From: Janthinobacterium sp. PC23-8 | Lineage (GTDB): Bacteria; Pseudomonadota; Gammaproteobacteria; Burkholderiales; Burkholderiaceae_D | Length of the DNA: 64,000 nt | Assembly (NCBI RefSeq): GCF_002250505.1 | Contig: NZ_NJGY01000001.1 | Coordinates: forward strand, 1,805,968-1,869,967 | Reading direction: 5' to 3' | Part shown: piece after piece, positions 1 to 9,142 of the stretch | Position numbering within the stretch: position 1 is the first letter of the stretch | How the letters are laid out: each line of letters starts with the position of its first letter | The notes under the pieces: model-generated | Told to the model about the DNA's origin: nothing | What the model saw: the letters and a program-made list of their open reading frames with translations, nothing else | Database searches by the model: none | Translations under genes and position numbers: made by a program

Positions 1-398
1 GCGACAAGGGCCAGCAATTGGCCCAGAACCCGCAGGCAGCGCTGCTGTTTTTCTGGCGCGAACTGGAGCGCCAGGTGCGCATCGAAGGCACGGTGGTGAA
101 AACCTCGGCGGCCGAGAGCGACGAGTATTTCAATGTGCGCCCCTTGCTGAGCCGCCTGTCGGCCATCGCCTCGCAGCAAAGCGCGCCGATCGCCAGCCGC
201 GCCCAGCTCGAAGCCAATTACGAGACCGTCGCAGCCGTCGCCGGCGAGACGCCAGCGCGTCCCGCACACTGGGGCGGCTACCGTTTGCGGCCGGAACGCA
301 TTGAATTCTGGCAGGGCCGCCGCTCGCGCTTCCACGACCGCATCGTGTTTGTGCGCGGCGCCGACGGCCAGTGGAGCATGGAACGCTTGCAACCCTGA
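1..398 (+). CDS. pdxH: Pyridoxamine 5'-phosphate oxidase, C-terminal part (5' end outside window)
   Basis: PdxH oxidises pyridoxamine or pyridoxine 5'-phosphate to pyridoxal 5'-phosphate with FMN, the last step and salvage step of vitamin B6 synthesis, in the cytosol. The reading frame enters from the left edge (frame starts at base 3) and gives 131 residues, roughly the last 60% of a family of about 210-220 residues. Seen: the [12 protein letters not shown] strand typical of the FMN fold, the conserved [12 protein letters not shown] block that holds the substrate-binding Arg and His, and the family's closing WS.ERL.P. A TTG codon at 18 is in frame but is not the real start, because the frame is open and homologous upstream of it. 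No clear terminator follows; cfa begins about 115 bases later. Confidence 0.93.
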   Translation, partial: DKGQQLAQNPQAALLFFWRELERQVRIEGTVVKTSAAESDEYFNVRPLLSRLSAIASQQSAPIASRAQLEANYETVAAVAGETPARPAHWGGYRLRPERIEFWQGRRSRFHDRIVFVRGADGQWSMERLQP

Positions 399-504
399 CC
401 GTGCAGGCGCAAAGCAAACTGATCGATATGGGTGTAGGCTGTGCGGAGTAGGATCTGAATAATATTGTTGTTCAATTAACGGTCGCCAGCGCGGCCGCTT
501 CATT

Positions 505-509
505 GGAGG
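505..509 (+). promoter_or_regulatory. Ribosome binding site that fixes a TTG start for cfa
   Basis: A perfect GGAGG lies five bases before the TTG at 515. An upstream in-frame TTG at 503 overlaps the Shine-Dalgarno itself and has none of its own. The 515 start is therefore preferred, giving a protein beginning MFVQNQLKSW. Confidence 0.7.
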
Positions 510-514
510 CCATC

Positions 515-1762
515 TTGTTTGTTCAAAACCAACTCAAGTCCTGGATCGCCGGCATGCGCAGCAAGGCTGCCTTGCCGCTGCGCATAGAACTGTGGAACGG
601 CCAGCACGTCGACCTGTCGAGCGAGGCGCCGCGCGTCACCATCCGCCTGCCCACCATCGCCTCGGCCCGCTACCTGCTGAACCCCTCGCTGGCCAATCTG
701 GGCTCGGCCTATGTGGAAGGCAATATCGAGGTCAAGGGCCGGGCGCAGGACATGATTTCCATCTGCAATGCGCTGGCGCGCAACACCCTCAAGCCGGAAG
801 GCAAGCTGGCCCGCATCGTGCGCAGCTTTACGCACGACAAGAGCAAGGACGCCGAAGCGATCCGCTACCACTACGATGTGTCGAACGCTTTCTACCAGCA
901 GTTTCTCGATCCGGCCCTGGTGTATTCCTGCGCCTACTTCGAGCACGGCGATGAAACCCTGGCCCAGGCGCAAGTGAAAAAAATCGACCATATCCTGAAA
1001 AAAATCCAGTTGCAGCCGGGCCAGAGCCTGCTCGATATCGGCTGCGGCTGGGGCGCGCTGGTGTTGCGCGCCGCACAACAATATGGCGCGCGCTGCGTCG
1101 GCGTGACCCTGTCGGAAAACCAGTACCAGCTGGCGCGCGCGCGCGTGGCCGAGGCCGGCCTGGAACACCTGGTCGAGATCCGGCTGCAGGACTACCGCGA
1201 CGTGACGGGCCAGTTCGACCGCATCACCAGCGTCGGCATGTTCGAACACGTGGGCCTGAAACATTTGCCCGATTACTTTTCCATCATCAGCAAGCTGCTG
1301 GCGCCGGACGGCGTGGCGATGAATCACGGCATCACTTCCACCGATCCGGACAATGGCGAGACTCCCTATGGTGGCGGCGAGTTCATCGAAAAATATGTAT
1401 TTCCGCATGGCGAACTGGCGCATATCGGCAATGTGCTCAAAACCATGCAGCAAGGCGGACTGGAAGTGCTGGACGTGGAAAACCTGCGCCGCCACTACGC
1501 GCGCACCTGCGCGCTGTGGACGGAAAACTTCGAAGCCCATGCCGAACAGATCCGCCCGCTGGCGGGCGAGCGGCGCTTTCGCATCTGGCATGTCTACCTG
1601 GCCGGCTGCAGCTATGCCTTCGAGCAAGACCTGATCAGCCTGTACCAGATCGTTTGCGTCAAGGCAGGCCGCAGGTCAGGCACCCTGCCGTGGTCGCGCA
1701 ACCATATGTACGAGGCCAAACCGATCGCGCTGCCGCCGCAAGCGCCCGTGCTGGCGCACTAG
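515..1762 (+). CDS. cfa: Cyclopropane-fatty-acyl-phospholipid synthase
   Basis: A SAM-dependent methyltransferase that adds a methylene bridge across double bonds of membrane phospholipid acyl chains, usually in stationary phase or under acid stress; it acts at the inner membrane surface. The 415 residues match the family length. Seen: an N-terminal lipid-binding region, the RYHYDVSN..Y block near residue 118, YSCAYF with the conserved cysteine, the SAM-binding LLDIGCGWG near residues 172-180, and SVGMFEHVG further on. TTG is the likely start codon because of the GGAGG at 505-509. The gene stands alone, and its stop lies only two bases from the stop of convergent msrA with no terminator hairpin between them. 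Confidence 0.93.
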   Translation: MFVQNQLKSWIAGMRSKAALPLRIELWNGQHVDLSSEAPRVTIRLPTIASARYLLNPSLANLGSAYVEGNIEVKGRAQDMISICNALARNTLKPEGKLARIVRSFTHDKSKDAEAIRYHYDVSNAFYQQFLDPALVYSCAYFEHGDETLAQAQVKKIDHILKKIQLQPGQSLLDIGCGWGALVLRAAQQYGARCVGVTLSENQYQLARARVAEAGLEHLVEIRLQDYRDVTGQFDRITSVGMFEHVGLKHLPDYFSIISKLLAPDGVAMNHGITSTDPDNGETPYGGGEFIEKYVFPHGELAHIGNVLKTMQQGGLEVLDVENLRRHYARTCALWTENFEAHAEQIRPLAGERRFRIWHVYLAGCSYAFEQDLISLYQIVCVKAGRRSGTLPWSRNHMYEAKPIALPPQAPVLAH

Positions 1763-1764
1763 CG

Positions 1765-2298
1765 TCATTTGGCCAGGCCGGGGTGCAGGGCGCGGAACTG
1801 GTCGAGCCTGGGTGCGGCGACCAGGATGCTATAGCTTGCCAAAGGATGACGCGCCAGATGATCCTGCTGTTCGTCTGCAGCCCGGTACCAGGACTGCGCC
1901 GGCAGCACCTGCGTGACGATGGGCGCATCCCACACGACGGCCATCTCGGCGATGACCTGCCGCGCCACCGCGTCCTGCCGCGCCGAGTGGGTAAAAATGA
2001 CGGAGCGGTACTGCGAACCCACGTCATTGCCCTGCCGGTCGGCGGTGGTCGGGTCGTGGCTGGTAAAAAATACCTCCAGCAAGTCGTGATAGCCGACGAT
2101 GGCCGCATCGAATGCCAGCCGCACCACTTGCGCGTGACCCGTATTACCCTCTGCCACCTGTGCATGCGTGGGCTGCGCCACCTGCCCGCCCATGTAGCCG
2201 GTCTCGACACTGACTACGCCGCGCACTTGCCGGTAGACCGCGTCCAGGCACCAGAAACAACCACCGCCCAGCACCGCCAGCTCCCTCTGCTCGCTCAT
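1765..2298 (-). CDS. msrA: Peptide-methionine (S)-S-oxide reductase MsrA
   Basis: Repairs oxidised methionine by reducing the S-sulfoxide form, with thioredoxin as electron donor. The catalytic motif GCFWC is at residues 13-17 (Cys14 the nucleophile), followed by the family block ETGYMGGQ and later the GNDVGSQYRS.I block. The 177 residues are typical of the short cytosolic form. A GGGAG sequence precedes the ATG at a usable distance. The gene is monocistronic and convergent with cfa. A second ATG six bases upstream opens a two-codon frame that overlaps the true start; this is probably chance. Confidence 0.95.
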   Translation of the reverse strand: MSEQRELAVLGGGCFWCLDAVYRQVRGVVSVETGYMGGQVAQPTHAQVAEGNTGHAQVVRLAFDAAIVGYHDLLEVFFTSHDPTTADRQGNDVGSQYRSVIFTHSARQDAVARQVIAEMAVVWDAPIVTQVLPAQSWYRAADEQQDHLARHPLASYSILVAAPRLDQFRALHPGLAK

Positions 2299-2462
2299 CT
2301 CATGCTCCCAGGTCGTTCAAGCGTCGTCATGCATCATGCTTGTTCCACCAATGTAACGCAAACTTGCGCCGCTTGCCGCCAGCGTACGGCTTGCCTTTGC
2401 GGCCATGCTTGCGCCCTGTCAGTGATTTTTTGGCATAATGGCTGCAAACAGACAGGTCACCC

Positions 2463-2969
2463 ATGAATACACTCTCCCCCCGCGCCCCCGCGCAAGCATT
2501 CGATACCCCTCATTTCCGACAGGCATTGTCGCAATTTGCCACCGGCGTGACGGTCATCACCACGCGCCTGGCCGACGGCAGCTTCCGCGGACTGACAGCC
2601 AGTTCCTTCAATTCCGTGTCGCTGTCGCCGCCGCTGGTGCTGTGGAGTCTGGGCGAGGCGGCCAACAGCATGCCCATCTTCAGCGGCAACTCGCATTATG
2701 TGATCAATGTGCTGGGCGCCGGCCAGGCCGAACTGGCCCAGCGTTTTTCGCGCCGCACGCCGAACCCGTTTGACGGTGTCGAGTTTGAACTGTCGCGCAC
2801 CGGCCAGCCCATCCTGAAAGGCGCCTCGGCCTGGTTCGAGTGCCATAACCGCAGCCGCTATCCGGAAGGCGACCATGTGATCTTTGTCGGCGAAGTGGAG
2901 CAATGCGCCTACACGGCCCAGCCGCCGCTGATTTTTCACCACGGCAAATTCAGCACCCTGCCCGAGTGA
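2463..2969 (+). CDS. Flavin reductase-like FMN-binding protein
   Basis: A 168-residue member of the flavin reductase / flavoredoxin domain family (HpaC, RutF and similar). Such proteins use NAD(P)H to reduce FMN or FAD for a partner mono-oxygenase or act as small flavoproteins. Seen: FRQALSQFATGVTVITT near the N-terminus and GLTASSFNSVSLSPPL.L, the conserved flavin-binding strand-loop, plus a late C..RYPEGDHVIFVGEVE segment. No oxygenase gene is nearby, so the partner and substrate cannot be named. It ends at a strong hairpin shared with the convergent ompW-like gene. Confidence 0.85.
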   Translation: MNTLSPRAPAQAFDTPHFRQALSQFATGVTVITTRLADGSFRGLTASSFNSVSLSPPLVLWSLGEAANSMPIFSGNSHYVINVLGAGQAELAQRFSRRTPNPFDGVEFELSRTGQPILKGASAWFECHNRSRYPEGDHVIFVGEVEQCAYTAQPPLIFHHGKFSTLPE

Positions 2970-2975
2970 GGGCAC

Positions 2976-3004
2976 AAAAAAAATCCGCCGCAGCGGATTT
3001 TTTT
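2976..3004. terminator. Bidirectional Rho-independent terminator
   Basis: The stem TCCGC-CGCA-GCGGA is flanked by eight A on the left and seven T on the right, so it works as an intrinsic terminator in both directions, for the flavin reductase (plus) and for the OmpW-like gene (minus). The A and T tracts can also pair and lengthen the stem. Confidence 0.9.
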
Positions 3005-3018
3005 CAAATACGGCAATC

Positions 3019-3702
3019 TCAGAAAAACTTGTAGCCGATACCGATGCTGACGGCGGTCGGATCGAGCTTGATATCCTGCGTCTGGCCGGTCGAGAACGAG
3101 GCACGGGTTTTCAGGTAGGTCTTGATGACGCCCACGTCGGCGAACCAGCGTTCGTTGAAGGCCAGCGTCGCGCCGACCTGGATGCTGCCGGCCAGCTTGT
3201 TTTGCAGGCGGTAGGTCGACGGCTCGCCGCCCGGATTGAGCAAGGCCGTCATCGCGCCCGAACCGCGTTCCTTTTGGAAATAGGCGTAGGTCAGGCCCGC
3301 GCCCACGTAAGGGCGGATCATGGCGTTGGCGTCAAAGAAACGGTACTGCATCAGCAAGGTCGGCGGCAGCACTTCCGAGGTGCCCAGCTTGCCCGTGCCC
3401 TTGATGGAGCCGGCGCCCATCAGATTATGCTTGTACGGCACGCCCAGATGCATCTCGGCCGAAATATTGTCGGTCAGCATATAGGCCAGGGTCAAAATCG
3501 GCTTGGTGTCGGACTCGACGTCGGCCTTGGTGTTCGGCAGGGCCGGCGCCGTCATGTCGCCGCTGGTCACATGCGGCGTGATCTTGTTGAGGCCGACCTT
3601 GGCAGTAAAAGTGCCGGCGCTTTGCGCCGTGGCAGCCGAAGCGAGTGTCATGGCCGCGATGGCCGCCAGCACCTGCGCCGCGCGATTGAAACGTTGGTTC
3701 AT
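3019..3702 (-). CDS. OmpW family outer membrane protein
   Basis: A 227-residue outer membrane beta-barrel of the OmpW type, an eight-stranded barrel thought to pass small hydrophobic molecules. The N-terminal signal peptide (residues 1-26, ending ATA-QS) is clear. The mature part has alternating polar and apolar strands, the block PPTLLMQYRFFDANAMIRPYVGAGLTY in the middle of the barrel, which is typical of OmpW, and it ends in GIGYKFF, an aromatic C-terminus recognised by the BAM complex. The start has an AGGAGACAAT leader directly before the ATG, nearly identical to that of the lipoprotein gene upstream. Confidence 0.9.
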   Translation of the reverse strand: MNQRFNRAAQVLAAIAAMTLASAATAQSAGTFTAKVGLNKITPHVTSGDMTAPALPNTKADVESDTKPILTLAYMLTDNISAEMHLGVPYKHNLMGAGSIKGTGKLGTSEVLPPTLLMQYRFFDANAMIRPYVGAGLTYAYFQKERGSGAMTALLNPGGEPSTYRLQNKLAGSIQVGATLAFNERWFADVGVIKTYLKTRASFSTGQTQDIKLDPTAVSIGIGYKFF

Positions 3703-3755
3703 ATTGTCTCCTGATTCATCATGTGCGGATAGTCGCCTATCCAGTCAGTCCTTCA

Positions 3756-3780
3756 GGCGCCCCGGCATGGCCGGGGCGCC
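3756..3780 (-). terminator. Perfect GC-rich hairpin after the GDSL lipoprotein gene
   Basis: The 11-base arms GGCGCCCCGGC and GCCGGGGCGCC have a three-base loop and lie six bases past the stop of the upstream minus-strand gene. There is no T tract, so it may be a weak terminator or an mRNA 3'-end stabiliser rather than a classical terminator. Confidence 0.55.
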
Positions 3781-3786
3781 GCCCGA

Positions 3787-5133
3787 TTACAGCCAGCCGC
3801 GCGTCACCAGGTCTTTGGCAACATAACGCGCCAGCAACAGGTTGTTGAACGGCGAAGGATGCACATCGTCGGCATAGGAGTAATGGCTGACGTCGCCGGC
3901 GATCAGGTTGCTGCCGTTACACACCAGCGAGCTGCCCAGCGGATTCTTGGTGGCATCGGTCAGGTTGCACGCTGGTTCCTTGACGTTGGTCAGGCCATAC
4001 GGACCAGGGTTGCTTGCCTGATCATGACTGACGGCAAACACGTCAACCAGCAACACCTTGTCATTGGCGGCCAGGCCGGTGCTGATCTGCGTGTTGAAGG
4101 CCGACACCATGGCGTTGATCAGGGCACGCGTATTGGCGTCCTTGCCGAGACCCGATGGCGTATTGGCCACGTCCGGCAGGTTGTTGACGACCACGTGGGT
4201 CGCGCCCTTGGCAATGATCTGGTCTTTCACCAGCGCCACCAGTTCGGCGCCGGCCGTGCCCATGGCGGTGACCAGGGTCGGACCGGTCTTGGCGGCGTAG
4301 TCGGCACCGGCCTTGGCAGCGGCGGCCTGAGCCGTAACAACCATCGGACCGTAGACGGTTGCCGATGCGGCAGCCGTGTTACCCGCGCGCGCAGCAGCGG
4401 TAACCGCAGCTGCCACGATGGTGGTCGAGGTGCTGCCCGGGCGCGCGCTCTCGGTTTGCAGCGCAAGGCTAATGGCCGCCGCAGCGGTCTGGGGATTCGG
4501 CGCGCCAGCCGCCAGCTGGCTGACCAGGCTGGAGCCGAAGGCCTTCGTGCCTTCAGCCGTGGCAGACGCTTGCAAGCCACCCAACTGGAACAGCAAGTCA
4601 TTACCGCCGGCCATCACGAACACCACTTCGGTGCCGCTGAATTTGCCGCCCGATACCGCCAGGTGATTGGCGATCTGGGTGGTCACCGGCACGGTCAGCG
4701 CGCCCAGCGCACTGCCCGTCAATTTGTTGTTCGGGCCGACCGGATTGGTCACGCGCGAGCCGCCCATGGCGTAGCCGAAGCAGCCGGCATGTTTTACCGA
4801 AGCGACTGAAAAACCCTGGGCGGCATTGCCGTCGAGACCGGTTTGCGCCGCGCATGGCGCTGGCAGGCCGAATTGCGCGGCCAGGTGTTCGGTCCAGTTC
4901 TTGCCCGTCAGCTCAGGATTGATGGAAGTATTGTTGCCATTGATGGTGAACTTGCCGCCTTTCAGCGCGGCGATCGTGCCGACCGCATAGGAACCAACGT
5001 CGGACAGGCTGTCGCCGAACGAGACTTGTGCCGTATATTTGACTTTCAGGGTCTGGTCGCCGCCGCTGGAGCCGCCGCAACCGGCCAGGACAGCCGCTGT
5101 CAGCGCGGCAAGCGCGAATTTGGTGTATTGCAT
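3787..5133 (-). CDS. GDSL/SGNH hydrolase lipoprotein
   Basis: A predicted secreted esterase or lipase anchored as a lipoprotein. The signal peptide ends in the lipobox LAGC (Cys19), followed by a Gly/Ser linker. SGNH blocks are visible: FGDSLSDVG with nucleophile Ser42 (block I), GYAMGGSRV (block II glycine), VMAGGNDLL (block III, G.ND) and DDVHP near residues 422-426 with the catalytic Asp-x-x-His (block V). At 448 residues it is longer than the simplest family members. The extra length is an Ala/Thr-rich stretch between blocks III and V (about residues 190-290). The gene stands before the OmpW-like gene, 84 bases apart. The substrate cannot be told from sequence. Confidence 0.87.
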   Translation of the reverse strand: MQYTKFALAALTAAVLAGCGGSSGGDQTLKVKYTAQVSFGDSLSDVGSYAVGTIAALKGGKFTINGNNTSINPELTGKNWTEHLAAQFGLPAPCAAQTGLDGNAAQGFSVASVKHAGCFGYAMGGSRVTNPVGPNNKLTGSALGALTVPVTTQIANHLAVSGGKFSGTEVVFVMAGGNDLLFQLGGLQASATAEGTKAFGSSLVSQLAAGAPNPQTAAAAISLALQTESARPGSTSTTIVAAAVTAAARAGNTAAASATVYGPMVVTAQAAAAKAGADYAAKTGPTLVTAMGTAGAELVALVKDQIIAKGATHVVVNNLPDVANTPSGLGKDANTRALINAMVSAFNTQISTGLAANDKVLLVDVFAVSHDQASNPGPYGLTNVKEPACNLTDATKNPLGSSLVCNGSNLIAGDVSHYSYADDVHPSPFNNLLLARYVAKDLVTRGWL

Positions 5134-5351
5134 TTTGTCTCCTAGGGTCTTTTTTTGGTTTACAAACGAACGGGCGTGCTATTCGCTACCCAACTAATAT
5201 GCCATCGTTCCGTATGCTTGTATAGAAAATACGTTTGAAAAAACAGCCAAATAACAACAACTCTTTCCGTTCGCGCAAGACCGGGCAAGTGCGTCAATTA
5301 TGGCGGAATTGTCATGACTACGGACAATGATTTATATTGCGCTGCGTCAAG

Positions 5352-5370
5352 AAAAAACCCCTGAACGGGG
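5352..5370 (-). terminator. Rho-independent terminator of the tsaC end of the purine operon
   Basis: On the minus strand CCCC-GTTCA-GGGG is followed by six T, 17 bases after the tsaC stop. The remaining bases 5134-5351 hold the lipoprotein promoter region; no further gene was seen there. Confidence 0.85.
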
Positions 5371-5386
5371 CTGGTTGGGACTGCGT

Positions 5387-6397
5387 TCAAATGCCGAGAA
5401 ATTGCTGCAGCAGGCCGGTCGAGCCAAAGGCGGCGCGCCGCAGGCGGTCATTGACACCCAGCCAGTCCGGGCCGGTCGGTGGTGCTTCCACCAAAATCAG
5501 CTCGGCGCCGGCCTGGTCCATCGTGCGCAGCGAGGCGTACAGCGCATGCGCGTAGGAAGCGGGCACGGGCGCCAGGCGCACGCTGGCCGAGGCCGGCGGC
5601 AAGGCAGAGTAATGGATCAGCGCGATCCGGCGCCCGGCATTGAGCAACTGGTTCAGCGTTTCGCCCAGCACATCGGTGTGCTGCATCGCAACAGGCGTGT
5701 GTGGCGCATAGTGCGAATCGAGCGTGCCGGAGGCGCGCGGCGCGGTCGCATCCGCTGAAGCCGGCAACTGCCCCATCACGGCCGCGATCTGCTCGCCGCT
5801 GATATGACCGGGACGCAACAGCACCGGGCCATGCGTGGCCAGGCGCGACAGGTCGACGATGGTCGACTCGATGCCGACCTCGCTCTGGCCGCCATCGAGC
5901 ACCGCGCCCAGCAAGCCGCTGTCGAGTTCCGCCTGGAATTCATCGCGCACATGCTGCGCGGTGGTCGGGCTGACATTGCCAAATTTGTTGGCCGACGGCG
6001 CCGCCACGCCACCCTTGCCGCCCTTGAAAGCGGCGAGCAAGGCGATCGCCACCGGGTGCGACGGGCAGCGCAAACCCACCGTATCCTGCCCGCCGGAGAC
6101 CGCATCGGGAATGCGCGCGGCGCGCCTGACGATCAGGGTCAGCGGACCGGGCCAGAAGGCGGCCGCCAGTTGCGTCGCTGCCACCGGCAAGTCGTCGCAC
6201 CAGTGCGCCAGGTCGGCGCCGGGCGCCACATGCACGATCACCGGATGGTCGGACGGACGGCCCTTGGCCTCATAGATGCGCGCGACAGCTTGCGGGTTTT
6301 CCGCGTCCGCCCCCAGGCCATACACGGTCTCGGTAGGAAACGCCACCAGCGCGCCCGCTTCCAGCAAGGCGGCAGCGTCAATGATCGACTGCGGCAT
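5387..6397 (-). CDS. tsaC: L-threonylcarbamoyladenylate synthase (TsaC/Sua5 type)
   Basis: Makes threonylcarbamoyl-AMP from threonine, bicarbonate and ATP, the first step of the t6A modification at position 37 of ANN-reading tRNAs. At 336 residues it is the long Sua5 form: an N-terminal YrdC domain (residues 1 to about 200, with GALVAFPTETVYGLGADA and PSANKFGNVSPT) plus a C-terminal Sua5 domain (about 225-336, with SHYAPHTPV). The ATG at 6397 is chosen because it lies two bases after the purK stop (TGAGCATG). A further upstream in-frame ATG at 6427 would extend into purK. It is the last gene of the purC-purE-purK run. Confidence 0.92.
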   Translation of the reverse strand: MPQSIIDAAALLEAGALVAFPTETVYGLGADAENPQAVARIYEAKGRPSDHPVIVHVAPGADLAHWCDDLPVAATQLAAAFWPGPLTLIVRRAARIPDAVSGGQDTVGLRCPSHPVAIALLAAFKGGKGGVAAPSANKFGNVSPTTAQHVRDEFQAELDSGLLGAVLDGGQSEVGIESTIVDLSRLATHGPVLLRPGHISGEQIAAVMGQLPASADATAPRASGTLDSHYAPHTPVAMQHTDVLGETLNQLLNAGRRIALIHYSALPPASASVRLAPVPASYAHALYASLRTMDQAGAELILVEAPPTGPDWLGVNDRLRRAAFGSTGLLQQFLGI

Positions 6398-6399
6398 GC

Positions 6400-7629
6400 T
6401 CACGGCGCAATTCCCAGGATCAGGCAAGCCTCATGCAGGCGTTGCTGCGCTTCGGGCAAGGTGGCCGCGACCAGGGTCAGGTGACCCATCTTGCGGCCAC
6501 GGCGCGGATCATCCTTGCCATACAGGTGCAAACAAGCGCCCGGCAGCGCCAGCACCTGGTCCCAGGCCGGTTCACGGATGGCGTCGGTCTCGTTGGCAAA
6601 CCAGGCGTCACCCAGGATATTGAGCATCACGGCCGGCGAATGCTGGCGCGTGTCGCCCAGCGGCAAGCGCGCCATGGCCCGCACCTGCTGCGCGAACTGG
6701 CTGGTGACGCAGGCGTCCATCGTGTAGTGGCCGCTGTTGTGCGGCCGCGGCGCCATTTCATTGACCACCAGGGAGCCGTCTGCCAGCACAAAAAACTCGA
6801 TGCACAGCACGCCGACATAGCCGAGCTCGGCCACCATGGCCTGCGCCGCGCGCTGCGCCTTGGCCGCGCAATCGTTCGAGACGTTCGGGCCCGGCACGGT
6901 GGTGGTAAACAGGATGCCGTCGCGGTGCACGTTTTCGGCGATCGGATACACCACCGAGGCGCCGTCAAAGCCGCGCGCCGTCAGCACCGACACCTCATAG
7001 GCCAGCGGCAGCATTTTTTCCAGCAGGCAGGTGACCTGCCCCATGCCGGCAAACGCGGCGCGCACCTCGTCGCGCGAGCGCACGCGCACCTGCCCCTTGC
7101 CGTCATAGCCCATGCGCACGGTTTTCAGGATGCCGGGCAAGAGATCATCGGGAATCGCCGCGATATCGTCCTCGCTGGCGATCACTTTGTGCGGCGCCGG
7201 CAGCACGCCGGATTTGCCCGCGCAATCGACAAAAAAACGCTTTTCGGCGATGCGGTCCTGCGCCACCGACACGCCATGGGCGTTCGGCGCGACAAACACC
7301 TTGTCGGCCAGGCGCGACAGGCTGCCGGCCGGCACGTTTTCAAATTCGGTGGTCACCGCCAGGCATTGTGCGCCCAAGGCGTCGAGGCCGGCGGCGGCGT
7401 CGTAGCCGGCATTGACCAGCCGCTGCGCGACCTGGCCGGCCGGGCAATCATGGGACGGCTCCAGCACAGGTTCAAGAACTGCAACCTGGTAGCCCATGCT
7501 CTGGGCGGCCTGGGCAAACATGCGGCCCAGTTGGCCGCCGCCCATCACGCCCAGCCAGGCGGGCGGGTTGGCGGTGGGCAAGATGGGCGTAGACGGCAAA
7601 GGTTGCGAAGAAGAAGAAGAATGGCTCAT
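6400..7629 (-). CDS. purK: 5-(carboxyamino)imidazole ribonucleotide synthase
   Basis: An ATP-grasp enzyme that turns AIR, bicarbonate and ATP into N5-CAIR in purine synthesis; PurE then isomerises the product. Seen: [17 protein letters not shown] near the N-terminus (nucleotide-binding Rossmann start), [12 protein letters not shown] (ATP-grasp loop) and [14 protein letters not shown], the family signature. The 409 residues include a serine-rich N-terminal extension of about 25 residues coded by a short TCT repeat, which is probably disordered. Its start codon follows the purE stop directly (TAAATG), so translation is likely coupled. Confidence 0.95.
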   Translation of the reverse strand: MSHSSSSSQPLPSTPILPTANPPAWLGVMGGGQLGRMFAQAAQSMGYQVAVLEPVLEPSHDCPAGQVAQRLVNAGYDAAAGLDALGAQCLAVTTEFENVPAGSLSRLADKVFVAPNAHGVSVAQDRIAEKRFFVDCAGKSGVLPAPHKVIASEDDIAAIPDDLLPGILKTVRMGYDGKGQVRVRSRDEVRAAFAGMGQVTCLLEKMLPLAYEVSVLTARGFDGASVVYPIAENVHRDGILFTTTVPGPNVSNDCAAKAQRAAQAMVAELGYVGVLCIEFFVLADGSLVVNEMAPRPHNSGHYTMDACVTSQFAQQVRAMARLPLGDTRQHSPAVMLNILGDAWFANETDAIREPAWDQVLALPGACLHLYGKDDPRRGRKMGHLTLVAATLPEAQQRLHEACLILGIAP

Positions 7630-8130
7630 TTAGTCCAGCGGTAAAGTCATCGCCTTGGCGGCGTCGGTTTGCGTGACACGGAAAGCTTCGAGCTGGGCGG
7701 CCAGCGCGTCGTCATTGGCGGCGAGCATGGCCACGGCCGTCAGCGCGGCATTGGCGGCACCCGCTTCGCCGATGGCGAAAGTGGCCACCGGCACGCCCTT
7801 GGGCATTTGCAGGATCGACAGCATCGAGTCTTCGCCGCGCAGGTATTTCGAGGGCACGGGCACGCCCAGCACCGGCACGATGGTCATCGCCGCCACCATG
7901 CCCGGCAGGTGGGCCGCGCCGCCGGCGCCGGCGATAATCGCGCGCAGGCCACGCGCACGCGCGCTCCTGGCATAGGCATACATCTCGTCGGGCATGCGGT
8001 GCGCGGAAATGACTTGCGCTTCGAACGGCACGCCGAACTGTTTCAGGATCGTTACGGCGTGTTGCATCACGTCCCAGTCCGAGGACGAGCCCATGATCAC
8101 GCCGACCAGTGGTGCTTGTTGATCAGTCAT
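7630..8130 (-). CDS. purE: N5-carboxyaminoimidazole ribonucleotide mutase
   Basis: Class I PurE converts N5-CAIR to CAIR. The 166 residues carry the signature [13 protein letters not shown] at the start (phosphate and carboxylate binding), [12 protein letters not shown] with the catalytic His, and [12 protein letters not shown]. The gene sits one base after the purC stop and is joined end to start with purK, so the three purine genes are cotranscribed. Confidence 0.96.
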   Translation of the reverse strand: MTDQQAPLVGVIMGSSSDWDVMQHAVTILKQFGVPFEAQVISAHRMPDEMYAYARSARARGLRAIIAGAGGAAHLPGMVAAMTIVPVLGVPVPSKYLRGEDSMLSILQMPKGVPVATFAIGEAGAANAALTAVAMLAANDDALAAQLEAFRVTQTDAAKAMTLPLD

Positions 8131-8131
8131 C

Positions 8132-9025
8132 TCAGTCCTTCAGCTTTGCGCCGGTCAGGCGTTCGATGGCTTCGAAGTACTTGGCCTGGGTCTTCTCGAT
8201 CACCTCGGCCGGCAGTGCCGGCGCCGGCGCCGTCTTGCCCCAGCTCAGGGTTTCCAGGTAGTCGCGCACAAACTGCTTGTCGAACGATGGCGGCGACATG
8301 CCGGGCTGGTACGAGTCCGCTGGCCAGAAGCGCGATGAGTCGGCCGTCAGCACTTCGTCCATCAGGTGCATCACGCCATCGTCGTCCAGGCCGAATTCGA
8401 ATTTGGTGTCGGCAATGATGATGCCGCGCGTGGCGGCGTAATCGGCGGCCGCCTGGTACAACTGAATACTGACGTCGCGCATTTTCGCGGCCAGTTCCGC
8501 GCCGATGCGCTGTTCCATGTCAGCAAAGCTGATGTTTTCGTCGTGCTCTCCCAGTTCGGCCTTGGCTGCAGGCGTGAACAACGGTTGCGGCAGCTTTTGC
8601 GCCTGTTGCAGGCCTGCCGGCAGCTTGATGCCGCAGATGCTGCCCGTGTCCTGGTAGTCTTTCCAGCCCGAACCGATGAGATAGCCGCGCACCACCGCCT
8701 CGACCATGATCGGTTTCAAGCGCTTGGCCACCACGGCGCGGCCCTTGACCTGCTCCACTTCTTCGGCTTCCACCACCGATTCAGGCGCCACGCCCGTCAG
8801 GTGGTTCGGCACGATATGGCCCAGCTTTTCGAACCAGAAGTCGCTCATCTGATTGAGGACCTTGCCCTTGCCGGGAATCGGCTCGTTCATGACGACGTCG
8901 AAGGCCGACAGGCGGTCGGTGGTGACGATCAGGATCTTGTCGTCGCCGACGGCATAGTTGTCGCGCACCTTGCCGTGACCGAGCAGTGGCAGGGAATGGA
9001 TGGAGGTCTGATAGAGGCTGTTCAT
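8132..9025 (-). CDS. purC: Phosphoribosylaminoimidazole-succinocarboxamide synthase
   Basis: Joins aspartate to CAIR using ATP to give SAICAR. The 297-residue form is longer than the E. coli enzyme (about 237) and resembles the long SAICAR synthetases. Seen: [27 protein letters not shown], the ATP-binding signature near the N-terminus, and later [12 protein letters not shown] and [13 protein letters not shown]. The ATG at 9025 was chosen because the family starts just before the [18 protein letters not shown] segment; the open frame runs upstream to 9115 without similarity. The Shine-Dalgarno is weak. It leads the purC-purE-purK-tsaC run. Confidence 0.94.
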   Translation of the reverse strand: MNSLYQTSIHSLPLLGHGKVRDNYAVGDDKILIVTTDRLSAFDVVMNEPIPGKGKVLNQMSDFWFEKLGHIVPNHLTGVAPESVVEAEEVEQVKGRAVVAKRLKPIMVEAVVRGYLIGSGWKDYQDTGSICGIKLPAGLQQAQKLPQPLFTPAAKAELGEHDENISFADMEQRIGAELAAKMRDVSIQLYQAAADYAATRGIIIADTKFEFGLDDDGVMHLMDEVLTADSSRFWPADSYQPGMSPPSFDKQFVRDYLETLSWGKTAPAPALPAEVIEKTQAKYFEAIERLTGAKLKD

Positions 9026-9104
9026 AGCGGAGGGAATGGTTGGAATGAAACAAAACATGAAGCGACACCGGCGTGCAGGACAATCGCCCGCCGGTCGTGA
9101 ACAA

Positions 9105-9128
9105 CGGGCCGGCAAGAAAGCCGGCCCG
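9105..9128 (-). terminator. Hairpin between fba and purC
   Basis: The nine-base arms CGGGCCGGC and GCCGGCCCG flank AAGAAA, 15 bases after the fba stop. No T tract follows, so it may only partly separate the glycolytic genes from the purine genes. Confidence 0.55.
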
Positions 9129-9142
9129 CTCCGGGCAAGATT

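Noticed and set aside
500-1627. Long open frame antisense to cfa
   Set aside because: High GC gives long antisense frames; no ribosome site or family motif, and cfa on the other strand has all its motifs. The same holds for the long antisense frames at 6433-7644, 16752-18332, 29072-31300 and 38295-40166.
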